Assembly: GCF_004362525.1 (NCBI RefSeq)
Contig: NZ_SNXS01000008.1
Span: 1 to 64,000, forward strand
Direction of reading: 5' to 3'
Source of the DNA: Roseateles toxinivorans
GTDB taxonomy: Bacteria > Pseudomonadota > Gammaproteobacteria > Burkholderiales > Burkholderiaceae_C
Length of the DNA stretch: 64,000 bases
This document shows positions 8,631 to 17,302 of this stretch, in pieces. Below the pieces are notes generated by a model. It made no database searches and was not told the DNA's origin. It saw only the letters and a list, made by a program, of their open reading frames with translations. The stretch's first letter is position 1, and the number at the start of each line of letters is the position of its first letter. Both the position numbers and the translations under genes were made by a program.

Positions 8631-9644
8631 ATGCGCGCCCCGGACATTGAACCCTCGCTGACGATACTGGTTGTCGATGATCAGGCCGCGGCTCGCGCCG
8701 TGCTGCGCGGCGAGTTGGAGCATGCCCGCCACCGGGTGCTGGAGGCACGTTCGGGCGCCGAGGCACTGTCGCTGTTCCTGCGCCACCAGCCCGATCTGGT
8801 GCTGCTGGACGTGGAGATGCCCGACCATGACGGCTACTGGGTGGCCCGCGAGCTGCGCCAGGCCGAGCCCGGCGGCTGGACGCCCATCATCTTCCTGTCC
8901 GGCCTGGGCAACGACCTGGACCTGCACCGGGGCATCGAGGCCGGCGGCGACGACTACCTGGTCAAGCCGGTCAGCGCCATCGTGCTGGCGGCCAAGCTGC
9001 GCGCCATGCAACGACTGCTGACGATGCGCAACCGGCTGGTGACCCTGTCGGAGGAGCTGAACGAGGCCAATCAGAAGCTCAAGCACCTGGTCGAGCTGGA
9101 CTCGCTGACCGGCCTGGTCAACCGCGGCGGCCTGGACCGCGGCCTGTTCAACGAGATCGTCGCCGCGCGCCGCGACCAGCTGCCGCTGACCCTGGTGATG
9201 TGCGATGTGGACTATTTCAAGCTCTACAACGACAGCCTGGGCCATCTGCAGGGTGATGCCTGCCTGCGCCAGGTGGCCGAGTTGCTCAAGCAGGTCTGCC
9301 GCCGGCCACGCGACGTGGCGGCACGCTATGGCGGGGAGGAGTTCGCGCTGATACTGCCCAACACGCCACGCTCCGGCGCCATGACCTTTGCCCGCGCCTT
9401 CTTGCGCGTGATGGCCAAGCTGGCCCTACCCCACCCCGACTCACCGGTCGCCGGCCACGTCACCGTCTCGGGCGGCATCACCACCTGCGTGCCCGACGCG
9501 TCCACCACCGCCCAGGGCATGATCATGCGGGCCGACGAGGCGCTCTATGCCGCCAAGGCCCACGGCCGCAACCGTTTCTTCAGCTTCGAAATGCAGCTCG
9601 ACACCGAGGAGCATCTGAGCACCCAACATGGCGATCTGAGCTGA
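8631..9644 (+). CDS. Response regulator with diguanylate cyclase (REC-GGDEF)
   Basis: A 337-residue soluble two-domain protein that should make cyclic di-GMP when its receiver is phosphorylated. The REC domain (about 11-125) has the acidic pair VVDD, phosphoacceptor D60 in LLDVEMP and the conserved K112 in YLVKP. A helical linker follows (130-155), then a GGDEF domain. The active site is GGEEF at 234-238. An intact product-inhibition site, RPRD at 225-228, lies five residues before it, so feedback by c-di-GMP is expected. The cognate kinase may be the hybrid kinase two genes downstream, but this is unproven. The glycosylase gene starts 9 bases after its stop. Confidence 0.93.
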   Translation: MRAPDIEPSLTILVVDDQAAARAVLRGELEHARHRVLEARSGAEALSLFLRHQPDLVLLDVEMPDHDGYWVARELRQAEPGGWTPIIFLSGLGNDLDLHRGIEAGGDDYLVKPVSAIVLAAKLRAMQRLLTMRNRLVTLSEELNEANQKLKHLVELDSLTGLVNRGGLDRGLFNEIVAARRDQLPLTLVMCDVDYFKLYNDSLGHLQGDACLRQVAELLKQVCRRPRDVAARYGGEEFALILPNTPRSGAMTFARAFLRVMAKLALPHPDSPVAGHVTVSGGITTCVPDASTTAQGMIMRADEALYAAKAHGRNRFFSFEMQLDTEEHLSTQHGDLS

Positions 9645-9653
9645 AATACCGGC

Positions 9654-10748
9654 ATGCCGACCCCGACTCTGGATCAGCTGCGCCGCTATGCGATCGCGCG
9701 CACGCTGTTCAAACCCACCACCTTGAAGCGTGCCATCGAGCGCCTGGGCTTCGTCCAGGCCGACCCGATACGCGCGCCGGCACGGGCCCAGGACCTGACC
9801 CTTCGCCACCGCGTCAAGGACTATCGCGCCGGCGACCTGGAGCGCCGCTATCCCAAGCTGGATATCGAGGAAGACTGCCTCGTCAACTACGGCTTCCTGC
9901 CGCGCGCGACGCTGGCGCTGATGCACCCGCGGGCAGCCAAGCGGGCCTGGAACGCCGAGACCGCGGCGCGGGCCCAGGAGCTGCTGGCCTTCGTCCGCGA
10001 GCGGGGCGTGATCCATCCGCGCGAGGTGTTGGCCGCCTTCGAGCATGGCCGGGTGCCCGGCTACTGGTGCGGCGAACTCAATGCCAGCACGCAGCTGCTG
10101 GACGGCATGCACTACCGCGGCCTGCTGCGCGTGGTGCGCCGCGACAACGGCACCCGCGTCTATGCGGTCAACGAGCATCCCGAGGTGGACGACAGCCCCG
10201 CCGCCCGGCTGGAGCGGGCCGGCCGGCTGGTGGATCTGGTCGTGCACAAGTACGCGCCGCTGCCCTCGGCCAGCCTCGGCTACCTGGTGCAACTGCTGGG
10301 CTATGGCGCGCCGCATCTGAAGGTCGAGGCCCGCCAGGCGCTGGCCAAGGCCCGCGCCGAGCTGCCGCAGGTCAAGATAGACGGCACCAGCTGGTTGTGG
10401 CCCGCGGGTGAAGCCCCTGCCTCGCGCAGCCACAAGACCGACGCCGAGCTGCGTCTGCTGGCACCCTTCGATCCCGTGGTCTGGGACCGTCGCCGTTTCG
10501 AGCTGTTCTGGGGCTGGGCCTACAAGTTCGAGGCCTATACCCCGGCGGCCAAGCGCCTGATGGGTCACTATGCGCTGCCGATGTTGTGGGGCGAGCAGGT
10601 CATCGGTTGGGCCAATGTGCGGGTGCAGGACGGCGCGCTGGTGCCCGAGCTCGGATTCATCAAATCGCGCCCGCGCAGCGCCGCCTTCGGGCTGGCGCTC
10701 GATCAGGAACTTGAGCGCATGCGGGTGTTTCTCGGTCTGGGCGCTTGA
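9654..10748 (+). CDS. AlkX/YcaQ-like winged-helix DNA glycosylase (HTH_42 family)
   Basis: A 364-residue member of the HTH_42 / AlkZ-like family. These proteins carry winged helices and act as DNA glycosylases; the YcaQ (AlkX) branch unhooks DNA interstrand cross-links. The N-terminus (DQLRRYAIARTLF) and the segment GFVQADPIRAPARAQDLTL match. The Q-x-D catalytic signature of the YcaQ branch is present as QAD (about residues 36-38). The late blocks LLAPFDPVVWDRRR and FWGWAYKFEAYTP are also typical. It sits 9 bases after the diguanylate cyclase stop, so the two are probably co-transcribed, an unexpected pairing of repair with signalling. Confidence 0.85.
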   Translation: MPTPTLDQLRRYAIARTLFKPTTLKRAIERLGFVQADPIRAPARAQDLTLRHRVKDYRAGDLERRYPKLDIEEDCLVNYGFLPRATLALMHPRAAKRAWNAETAARAQELLAFVRERGVIHPREVLAAFEHGRVPGYWCGELNASTQLLDGMHYRGLLRVVRRDNGTRVYAVNEHPEVDDSPAARLERAGRLVDLVVHKYAPLPSASLGYLVQLLGYGAPHLKVEARQALAKARAELPQVKIDGTSWLWPAGEAPASRSHKTDAELRLLAPFDPVVWDRRRFELFWGWAYKFEAYTPAAKRLMGHYALPMLWGEQVIGWANVRVQDGALVPELGFIKSRPRSAAFGLALDQELERMRVFLGLGA

Positions 10749-10845
10749 ACGGCTGCCGCCAGCGGCGGTACGCTTACCTTTTGCAAGCATTTGTAGCGGC
10801 GTCATCGGGCACAATCGGCCGCGCCATCACTACGCCTCACCGGAC

Positions 10846-13161
10846 GTGTTCAAAACCCTGCGCTCCCAGTATTTCTTGGGCGGTTTCATCACCATGCTGG
10901 TGATGTTCGGTCTGCTGCTGTGGAATGCGCAGTTGCTGATCGGCCAGGCGCTGGAAGACCGTTTCGCTGCCGAGATGGGCCTTGCCAGTCCGCTGATCAC
11001 GGCCGCCGTCGCGCCGCTGCTGGCCACGCGCGACTATGCCGCCTTGCAGGACGTGGTGAGTCAGAGCACGCAGACCCAGGCCCTGGCCTTTCTGGAGGTG
11101 ACGGACACGCGCGGCCGCCTGGTCGCCCAGGCCGGCCCCGGTGCCGAGGCCAGCGCGGCCTTGCGCATCGCCACTGTGCCGGTGGAGATCGCCGGCCAGC
11201 GCCTGGGGCAGGTGCGCTTCGGCCTGGTCGGCTCGGCACTGCAGGAGGTGCGTGCAAGGCTGCTCCGCAGCAGTCTGTTGATCGGCGGTGCGCTGCTGGT
11301 GCTGGGCCTGGCCGCCCTGGCCTTCTGGGCGACCTGGCTGAGCGCCGGTTTCGCCCGCCTGGCCAAGGCCAGCCAGCGCGTCGCCGACGGCGACTACAGC
11401 CTCAGCCTGCCCGGCAGCCGGGTGCGCGAACTGGCCCAGGTGTCGGACGCCTTCAATCGCATGTCGGCCGCGGTGCGCACCCAGTTCGAGGCGCTGCGCG
11501 ACAGCGAACAGCAGCAGCGTTCGCTGATGGCCTCGATGGCCGGCGGCCTGCTGGTGCAGGACGCCCAGCAGCGCGTCATCCACAGCAATGATGCGGCGCT
11601 GCGCCTCTTGGGCGTGAGCAGTCTGTCCGGCCGCATGCCCGAGGCCCGCGACCCCGAGGGCCGGCTGCTGAGGCCGGAGCAGATGCCCGCGGCGCTGGCC
11701 CTGCAGACCGGCCAGCCGCAACGCGATGTGCTGCTGCAGTTCCGCCACGCGCGGGGCGCCGTGCGCTGGCTCAGCGTCAATGCCGAGCCGCGCTTTCATG
11801 CAGATGCCCATGCACCGGCGACACCCCATGTCGAAGCCGTCGTCAGCACGCTGACCGACGTCACACGCCATGTGCTGGCCGAGCAGGAGCTGCGCAATCT
11901 CAACGAGGGTCTTGAGTCGCGCGTGCAGCGCCGCACCCTGGAGCTGCAGCGCGCCCGCGACGAGGCCGAGCGCGCCAGCCTGGCCAAGTCGCAGTTCCTC
12001 TCACGCATGAGCCATGAGCTGCGCACGCCGCTGAATGCGATGCTGGGCTTTGCCCAGCTGCTGAGCCTGTCGCGCGAGCGGCTGCGCGACAACGAGCTCG
12101 ACAAGGTCAAGCAGATCGAGCATGCCGGCTGGCATCTGCTGGATCTGATCAACGACGTGCTGGACCTGTCGCGCATCGAGGCCGGCGAGATGTCGACCTC
12201 GATCGAGCCGGTGCTGGTCGCCGAGCTGGTCAGCGAGACGGTGCAGATGCTGTCCACGCAGGCTCAGGCTCAGGGCGTACGCATCATCGAGCGCTCGGCG
12301 CCGCAGCTGTGGGCGCGTGCCGACCGCAAGCGTCTCAAGCAGGTGCTGAACAACCTGCTCAGTAATGCCATCAAGTACAACCAGCCGGGCGGTACGGTGA
12401 CATTGGAGGTCTCGGCGCTGCCGGCACAGCAGCAGCTGCTGGTCAGCGTCAGCGACACCGGCCGCGGCATGAATGCACAGCAACTGGCCAATCTCTACCA
12501 GCCCTTTGTGCGCTTCGAGCAGGGCAATGACCTGACCGCCGGCACCGGCATCGGCCTGGTCATCACCAAGCGCCTGGTCGAGCTGATGGGCGGCCAGATC
12601 GGCGTCGAGTCCGAGCCCGGCCGCGGCACCCGCTTCAGCGTCACCCTGGTGGCCAGTGCCGCCTCGCCGTTCAGCCCGCCCTTCGACATCAACCTGGATG
12701 ATGGCCCCGAGCCTGCACCGCTGCACGAGCCGCTGACCGGCGTATCGCGCCGGCTGCTGTACATCGAAGACAACCCGACCAATGCCGAGCTGGTGCGCAG
12801 CATGCTGCGCCAGCAGCGCCCGGAGTTCGACCTGCGCATCGCCGTCGATGGCCTGTCGGGCCTGGCCATGGTCGAGCAGCGGCGGCCACACCTGGTACTT
12901 ATAGACATCGGCCTGCCCGGCATCGACGGCCTGGAGGTCTGTAGGCGCCTGCGCGCAGACCCTGCCAATGCCGGCATGCCGCTGATCGCCTTCAGCGCCA
13001 ATGCCATGCCCTCCGATGTGCGCGACGCCCAGGCCGCCGGCTTCGACGCCTATCTGACCAAGCCTATCGATCTGCCCGAGTTGCTCGAGCACATCGACCG
13101 ACTGCTCAACGAACGCGCGTTCTCGGCCTCGGCCTGGGGCGAGCTGCACGCCCCGATATGA
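10846..13161 (+). CDS. Membrane hybrid sensor histidine kinase (HAMP-PAS-HisKA-HATPase-REC)
   Basis: A ~771-residue hybrid kinase of the inner membrane. It has a first membrane segment (about 8-30), a ~110-residue periplasmic sensor, a second membrane segment (about 143-166) and HAMP. These are followed by a PAS/PAC region (~225-340), a coiled coil (~345-382), HisKA with SHELRTPLN (His near 390), and an ATPase domain with LLSNAIKYN, DTGRGM and GTGIGL. A C-terminal receiver has phosphoacceptor Asp near 687 (LIDIGLPG) and TKP. The GTG at 10846 is preferred because the next ATG would cut the first membrane helix, though no strong ribosome site is seen. Its stop overlaps the PhnD-like gene by 4 bases, suggesting that protein feeds the periplasmic sensor. 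Confidence 0.92.
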   Translation: MFKTLRSQYFLGGFITMLVMFGLLLWNAQLLIGQALEDRFAAEMGLASPLITAAVAPLLATRDYAALQDVVSQSTQTQALAFLEVTDTRGRLVAQAGPGAEASAALRIATVPVEIAGQRLGQVRFGLVGSALQEVRARLLRSSLLIGGALLVLGLAALAFWATWLSAGFARLAKASQRVADGDYSLSLPGSRVRELAQVSDAFNRMSAAVRTQFEALRDSEQQQRSLMASMAGGLLVQDAQQRVIHSNDAALRLLGVSSLSGRMPEARDPEGRLLRPEQMPAALALQTGQPQRDVLLQFRHARGAVRWLSVNAEPRFHADAHAPATPHVEAVVSTLTDVTRHVLAEQELRNLNEGLESRVQRRTLELQRARDEAERASLAKSQFLSRMSHELRTPLNAMLGFAQLLSLSRERLRDNELDKVKQIEHAGWHLLDLINDVLDLSRIEAGEMSTSIEPVLVAELVSETVQMLSTQAQAQGVRIIERSAPQLWARADRKRLKQVLNNLLSNAIKYNQPGGTVTLEVSALPAQQQLLVSVSDTGRGMNAQQLANLYQPFVRFEQGNDLTAGTGIGLVITKRLVELMGGQIGVESEPGRGTRFSVTLVASAASPFSPPFDINLDDGPEPAPLHEPLTGVSRRLLYIEDNPTNAELVRSMLRQQRPEFDLRIAVDGLSGLAMVEQRRPHLVLIDIGLPGIDGLEVCRRLRADPANAGMPLIAFSANAMPSDVRDAQAAGFDAYLTKPIDLPELLEHIDRLLNERAFSASAWGELHAPI

Positions 13162-14015
13162 AGCAGATGAGTCTCATCAGGCGGCGCAGCCTGCTTGCCG
13201 CGCCGCTGCTGCTCGGCGCTTCTTCAATGCTGGCGCAGATGCCAAGGCCGCTGCTGATCGCCGTGCCGCCCTTTCTGTCGCCCAGCGCCGCGCTGGCCGC
13301 CTTCAGGCCGCTGCGCCAGCATCTGGAGTCGCAGCTGAAGCAACCGGTCGAGCTCTACACCGCGCGCGACTTTCGCGAGCTGGTCGAGCAAACCCGGCGT
13401 GGCGAGCATGACGTGACCCTGCTGCCCGCCCACCTGGCCGGGCTGGCGCTCAGCGACTGGGGCTTCCAGGCCCTGGCAGCCACCGTGGAGGCCACGCCGG
13501 TGCTGATACTGCTGCGCCAGGGCAGCGTCATCAAGACCGCCGCCGAGCTGCGCGGCAAGCGCATGGGCATGCTGGGTAGGCTGTCGCTGACAACGGCCGT
13601 GGCCAGCCTGTGGCTGCGTCAGCAGCAGCTGGAACCCGGTCGTGACCTGACCGTCGTGACGCAGCCCTCGATGAGCAGCGCCGTGATCAGCCTGGAGCAG
13701 GGTGATGTGGAGGCGATTGCCGTGACGCGCACGCAACTGAACCTGATGCCGCCCGGCTCACCCGGCGGGCAGATGACGCTGGCCGAATTGAGCGACATTC
13801 CGACGCCCATCTATATTGCCAGGCCCAGCACGCCAGTCGCCGAGCTGGGCCGGCTCCGTCGGGCCTGGCACAGCTTTGTGCCCGATCCGGCCGCGCCGCA
13901 GACGGTGGTCAACTCCCAGCTTCATGAGATCGCCCGCGCCGATCTGCAGCGAGCTGCCCGCTACCGCGAGGTGGCGCTGCAGCAACTGGAGGCGGCCGGC
14001 CTAAGCACGCGCTGA
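13158..14015 (+). CDS. PhnD-like periplasmic substrate-binding protein
   Basis: A 285-residue periplasmic binding protein of the PhnD (phosphate/phosphonate) fold. The signal peptide begins MSLIRRRSLLAAPLLLG and has a twin-arginine-like RRRSLL, so Tat or Sec export are both possible; cleavage is near residue 27. Typical features are PLRQHLESQL, HDVTLLPAHLAG and the hinge block LRGKRMGMLGRLS. No transporter permease or ATPase gene is nearby. The gene instead overlaps the hybrid kinase by 4 bases (ATGA), an arrangement used by sensor kinases that borrow a binding protein as ligand detector. The ligand is unknown. Confidence 0.82.
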   Translation: MKQMSLIRRRSLLAAPLLLGASSMLAQMPRPLLIAVPPFLSPSAALAAFRPLRQHLESQLKQPVELYTARDFRELVEQTRRGEHDVTLLPAHLAGLALSDWGFQALAATVEATPVLILLRQGSVIKTAAELRGKRMGMLGRLSLTTAVASLWLRQQQLEPGRDLTVVTQPSMSSAVISLEQGDVEAIAVTRTQLNLMPPGSPGGQMTLAELSDIPTPIYIARPSTPVAELGRLRRAWHSFVPDPAAPQTVVNSQLHEIARADLQRAARYREVALQQLEAAGLSTR

Positions 14016-14801
14016 CGCCAGCCGGCGTGCTTGCAGCAGCGCCCGAGCCACCTCGGCAAAGCCCTCGCCGCGCTCGGCCTCGGTCACAAAGGCCGGCAGC
14101 GTGTTCAGCTGGGGCACGAAGCGGCGGATATTGGCCACCCCTACGCTGAGCGGCACGCGCTCGAACATCAGCTGGTCATTGGTCGAGTCGCCCACATACA
14201 GCCAGTCCTCGGCCGCGAAGGCCTCGCCCAACGCGGTGTGCACGGCCCAGCTCGCGGCCGTCCACTTGCTGTGCTCGCCGATCCAGCCATTGATGTGGAT
14301 GGAGCTCACCGTCGCATGCAGGCCATGGCCGCGCATCAGGGCCACGACCTGGGCAATCTGCGCCTCGTCGAGGTGGGCGAACTCGCTGTGATCGACGGCA
14401 ATGTCGGTCAGCCGGCCGGGGCTGTCGGAGGCCAGGCGCGTGCCGGGCAGCTCCGCCAGCACGGCATTTGCGCAGCGCTGCAGGCGCGCAAAGTTGGCGG
14501 CGCGGGTGTCGGCGTCCTGCGTGAAGTCGCGCCGCAGCTCGCCCGCCTGCGCGCGCAGCATCACGGCACCGTTTTCGGCCACGATGGCGCGCACCGGCCA
14601 CTGCAGCGCGAACGGTTCGCTCCAGCCGGCCGGCCGGCCGGTGATTGCAATCACCGGCACGCCGGCATCGTTCAGTCCGTGCAGTGCCCGCAGGGCGGCA
14701 GGTGCGATGGCACCGTTGGCGGTAAGGGTGTCATCAATGTCGGTGAGGATGCCGCGCACCGCGCTCAGGCGCGCGGCGGGGCAGGAGGCAAAGGGTTGCA
14801 T
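14001..14801 (-). CDS. HAD-superfamily IIB phosphatase
   Basis: A 266-residue HAD phosphatase of the Cof/mannosyl-3-phosphoglycerate phosphatase type. The nucleophile motif is ILTDIDDTLT (about 18-27), motif II is VIAITGRP, and the acidic motif IV is VGDSTNDQLMF. The cap-region sequence is of the type C2. The substrate is not determinable from sequence. The start was taken at the ATG before MQPFASCP; longer upstream frames would run through the ahcY leader. Its last 15 bases overlap the end of the PhnD-like gene in tail-to-tail orientation. Confidence 0.82.
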   Translation of the reverse strand: MQPFASCPAARLSAVRGILTDIDDTLTANGAIAPAALRALHGLNDAGVPVIAITGRPAGWSEPFALQWPVRAIVAENGAVMLRAQAGELRRDFTQDADTRAANFARLQRCANAVLAELPGTRLASDSPGRLTDIAVDHSEFAHLDEAQIAQVVALMRGHGLHATVSSIHINGWIGEHSKWTAASWAVHTALGEAFAAEDWLYVGDSTNDQLMFERVPLSVGVANIRRFVPQLNTLPAFVTEAERGEGFAEVARALLQARRLASARA

Positions 14802-14869
14802 GGCGCTATTGTCCCCAAGTTCCGGCCCGATTCCGGCCCTATTCCTCGAACGGCGCGCCGACTCGCGAC

Positions 14870-14875
14870 TACAAT
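14870..14875 (+). promoter_or_regulatory. ahcY promoter -10 element
   Basis: TACAAT lies about 9 bases before the first paired base of the riboswitch, so transcription would begin right at the aptamer. No clear -35 hexamer was found. Confidence 0.5.
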
Positions 14876-14883
14876 CCGTCCAT

Positions 14884-14974
14884 TCCAAGGAGCGTTGCAA
14901 CCCCGCACCATGCGTGGCCAGGCTTGGAGTCTTGTAGCAACGGCGCTCACCCGCATGTGTTTCGCGTGGGTGAG
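14884..14974 (+). promoter_or_regulatory. SAH riboswitch upstream of ahcY
   Basis: The sequence follows the SAH riboswitch consensus (GGAGCGTTGC ... CCAGGCT ... GCAACGGCGCTCACC). P1 pairs TCCAAG (14884-14889) with CTTGGA (14923-14928). P2 is the GC-rich hairpin around 14901-14918. The pseudoknot pairs GAGCGTTGC (from 14890) with GCAAC and CGCTC (14937-14948). A downstream hairpin pairs CTCACCC (14946-14952) with GGGTGAG (14968-14974). In the known family, SAH binding turns on ahcY, so that the toxic methylation by-product induces its own removal. It ends about 54 bases before the ahcY start. Confidence 0.93.
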
Positions 14975-15027
14975 TTCGCACCCCCGTCCGACAGCACATG
15001 CGGCTTCCATCCGAAGGAGCTCCTGAC

Positions 15028-16461
15028 ATGAATGCTGTTCTCAAACCCCTGAATCCCGAGCAATACCTCGTCGCCGACATGAGCCTGGCCGCCTGGGGCC
15101 GCAAGGAGCTGAGCATCGCCGAATGCGAAATGCCCGCCCTGATGGCCATGCGCACAGAGTACGGTCCGAGCCAGCCGCTGAAGGGCGCCCGCATCGCCGG
15201 CAGCCTGCACATGACCATACAGACCGGCGTGCTGGTCGAGACCCTGCAGGCACTGGGCGCCGAAGTGCGCTGGGCCTCATGCAATATCTTCTCGACCCAG
15301 GACCATGCCGCCGCCGCGCTGGTTGCCGCCGGCACGCCGGTGTTCGCCTACAAGGGCGAGACACTGGAAGACTACTGGGACTACACCCACCGCATCTTCG
15401 AATTCGGCCCTGCAGGCACCGACGGCGAAGGCCCGAACATGATCCTCGACGATGGTGGCGATGCCACGCTGCTGATGCATCTGGGCCAGCGCGCCGAGAA
15501 GGATCTGTCGGTGCTGGACAAGCCCGGCAGCGATGAAGAGCGCATCCTGTTCGCCACCATCAAGGCCAAGATCGCCCAGGATCCGACCTGGTACACGCGC
15601 AAGAGCCGCGACATCATCGGCGTGACCGAAGAGACAACCACCGGCGTGCACCGCCTGAAGGAGATGTCGGCCAAGGGCAGCCTGCTGTTCCGCGCCATCA
15701 ACGTCAATGACTCGGTGACCAAGAGCAAGTTCGACAATCTGTACGGCTGCCGCGAATCGCTGGTGGACGGCATCAAGCGCGCCACCGACGTGATGGTGGC
15801 CGGCAAGATCGCCGTCATCGCCGGCTATGGCGATGTGGGCAAGGGCTCGGCCCAGGCCATGCGCGCGCTGTCGGCGCAAGTCTGGGTGACCGAAATCGAC
15901 CCCATCTGCGCGCTGCAGGCGGCGATGGAAGGCTATCGCGTCGTGACCATGGAATATGCCGCCGACAAGGCCGATATCTTCGTCACGACGACAGGCAACA
16001 AGGGCGTGATCCGCCACGAGCATATGGCCGCGATGAAGCACAACGCCATCGTCTGCAATATCGGCCACTTCGACAACGAGATCGACATCGCCTCGATCGA
16101 GAAGTACCAGTGGGAAGAGATCAAGCCCCAGGTCGATCATGTGATCTTCCCCGACGGCAAGCGCATCATCCTGCTCGCCAAGGGCCGCCTGGTGAACCTG
16201 GGCTGCGGCACCGGCCACCCCAGCTATGTGATGAGCTCCAGTTTCGCCAACCAGACGATCGCCCAGATCGAGCTGTTCGCGCACAAGGACGCCTATGACA
16301 TCGGCAAGGTCTATGTGCTGCCCAAGCACCTCGACGAGAAGGTGGCCCGCCTGCAGCTGGTGACGCTGAATGCGCAGCTCAGCGAGCTGACCGAGGAGCA
16401 GGCCGCCTACATCGGCGTGCCCAAGCAAGGCCCGTTCAAGCCCGACTCGTATCGCTATTGA
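15028..16461 (+). CDS. ahcY: Adenosylhomocysteinase (SAH hydrolase)
   Basis: AhcY hydrolyses S-adenosylhomocysteine to adenosine and homocysteine, using bound NAD. The 477-residue protein has the N-terminal signature [16 protein letters not shown], the [15 protein letters not shown] block, the NAD-binding [13 protein letters not shown] and the C-terminal KPDSYRY that reaches the neighbouring subunit's NAD. The start at 15028 has AAGGAG at 15014-15019. It is governed by the SAH riboswitch. tlyA and metF follow on the same strand and probably share at least part of its transcription, placing homocysteine release and its remethylation donor in one unit. Confidence 0.97.
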   Translation: MNAVLKPLNPEQYLVADMSLAAWGRKELSIAECEMPALMAMRTEYGPSQPLKGARIAGSLHMTIQTGVLVETLQALGAEVRWASCNIFSTQDHAAAALVAAGTPVFAYKGETLEDYWDYTHRIFEFGPAGTDGEGPNMILDDGGDATLLMHLGQRAEKDLSVLDKPGSDEERILFATIKAKIAQDPTWYTRKSRDIIGVTEETTTGVHRLKEMSAKGSLLFRAINVNDSVTKSKFDNLYGCRESLVDGIKRATDVMVAGKIAVIAGYGDVGKGSAQAMRALSAQVWVTEIDPICALQAAMEGYRVVTMEYAADKADIFVTTTGNKGVIRHEHMAAMKHNAIVCNIGHFDNEIDIASIEKYQWEEIKPQVDHVIFPDGKRIILLAKGRLVNLGCGTGHPSYVMSSSFANQTIAQIELFAHKDAYDIGKVYVLPKHLDEKVARLQLVTLNAQLSELTEEQAAYIGVPKQGPFKPDSYRY

Positions 16462-16470
16462 TCGGAGGTT

Positions 16471-16516
16471 CGTAGCCCGGATGGAATCCGGGTCCCCGGA
16501 TTCCATCCGGGCTACG
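16471..16516. repeat. REP-like perfect palindrome between ahcY and tlyA
   Basis: Two perfectly complementary 22-base arms (16471-16492 and 16495-16516) are separated by TC. The arm begins CGTAGCCCGGATGG and ends ATCCGGG. Arms of the GTAGCCCGGATG type are familiar as dispersed REP-like elements in proteobacterial genomes. It may also act as a transcript-end hairpin for ahcY, although no T-run follows. Only one copy is in this window. Confidence 0.85.
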
Positions 16517-16526
16517 GCTGTATGCC

Positions 16527-17300
16527 ATGCGTGCTGACCTGCTGCTCGTCTCCCAAGGCCTGGCGCCCACGCGATCGTCCGCTCAGCGGTTGATCGCGGG
16601 CAGCGCTGCGCAGTGGCGCTCGCCCAAGGGCTGGGTGGCTTTGAAGAAGGCGGGCGAGGACCTGCCGGAAACAGCCGAGCTGCGGGTCAGTGACGACGCC
16701 GAGCTGCGCTTCGTGTCGCGTGGCGGTTTGAAGCTCGAGGGTGCGCTGGCGCGCAGCAGCATCGCGGTCTCTGGGCTGACGGTGCTGGACATGGGCCAGA
16801 GCACCGGCGGCTTCAGCGACTGCCTGCTGAAGGCCGGTGCGGCCAGGGTCGTCGGCGTCGATGTCGGGCATGGCCAGCTGCATGCAAGCCTCACCGGTGA
16901 GCCGCGGCTGGTGGCGCTGGAAGGCCTGCATGTGCGCGAGCTGGCCGGCTCGGCGTTGGCGGCACACGCGCCAGTCGAGGGCTTCGACCTGATCGTAGGC
17001 GACCTGTCCTTCATCTCGATGCTGGGCGCCCTGCCCCACTTGGCGCCCTGGCTGAAGCCTGAGGGCCAGGTCTTGCTGCTGATCAAGCCGCAGTTCGAGG
17101 TCGGCCCGCAGCATGTGGGCCGCGGCGGACTGGTGAAAGACGCCAGGCAGTACGCGCTGCTGGAAACGCGGGCCTGCGAGGCCGCGAAGGCGCTGGGCTG
17201 GCGGCTGCACGGCTATTTTGAAAGTGCCATCGCCGGCGGCGACGGCAACACCGAATATTTTCTGTGGGCGCAGGCCGGACCTGCCCCCGTCAAGGAGTGA
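16527..17300 (+). CDS. TlyA-type rRNA 2'-O-methyltransferase / hemolysin A family
   Basis: A 257-residue S4-FtsJ protein. The N-terminal S4 RNA-binding domain (about 1-62, MRADLLLVSQGLAPTRSSAQ) is followed by a Rossmann methyltransferase with the SAM loop LDMGQSTGGFSD (about 91-102). The K-D-K-E type catalytic set appears as GGLKLEG, VGDLSFIS, LLIKPQFEVG and NTEYF. TlyA in mycobacteria 2'-O-methylates 16S and 23S rRNA; the target here is inferred from that family. It lies between ahcY and metF, and metF starts 3 bases after its stop. Confidence 0.88.
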   Translation: MRADLLLVSQGLAPTRSSAQRLIAGSAAQWRSPKGWVALKKAGEDLPETAELRVSDDAELRFVSRGGLKLEGALARSSIAVSGLTVLDMGQSTGGFSDCLLKAGAARVVGVDVGHGQLHASLTGEPRLVALEGLHVRELAGSALAAHAPVEGFDLIVGDLSFISMLGALPHLAPWLKPEGQVLLLIKPQFEVGPQHVGRGGLVKDARQYALLETRACEAAKALGWRLHGYFESAIAGGDGNTEYFLWAQAGPAPVKE

Positions 17301-17302
17301 GC

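Noticed and set aside
7305-9245. A 646-codon minus-strand frame opposite metK and the REC-GGDEF gene
   Set aside because: It runs across a strong terminator and two unrelated genes; no supporting domain.
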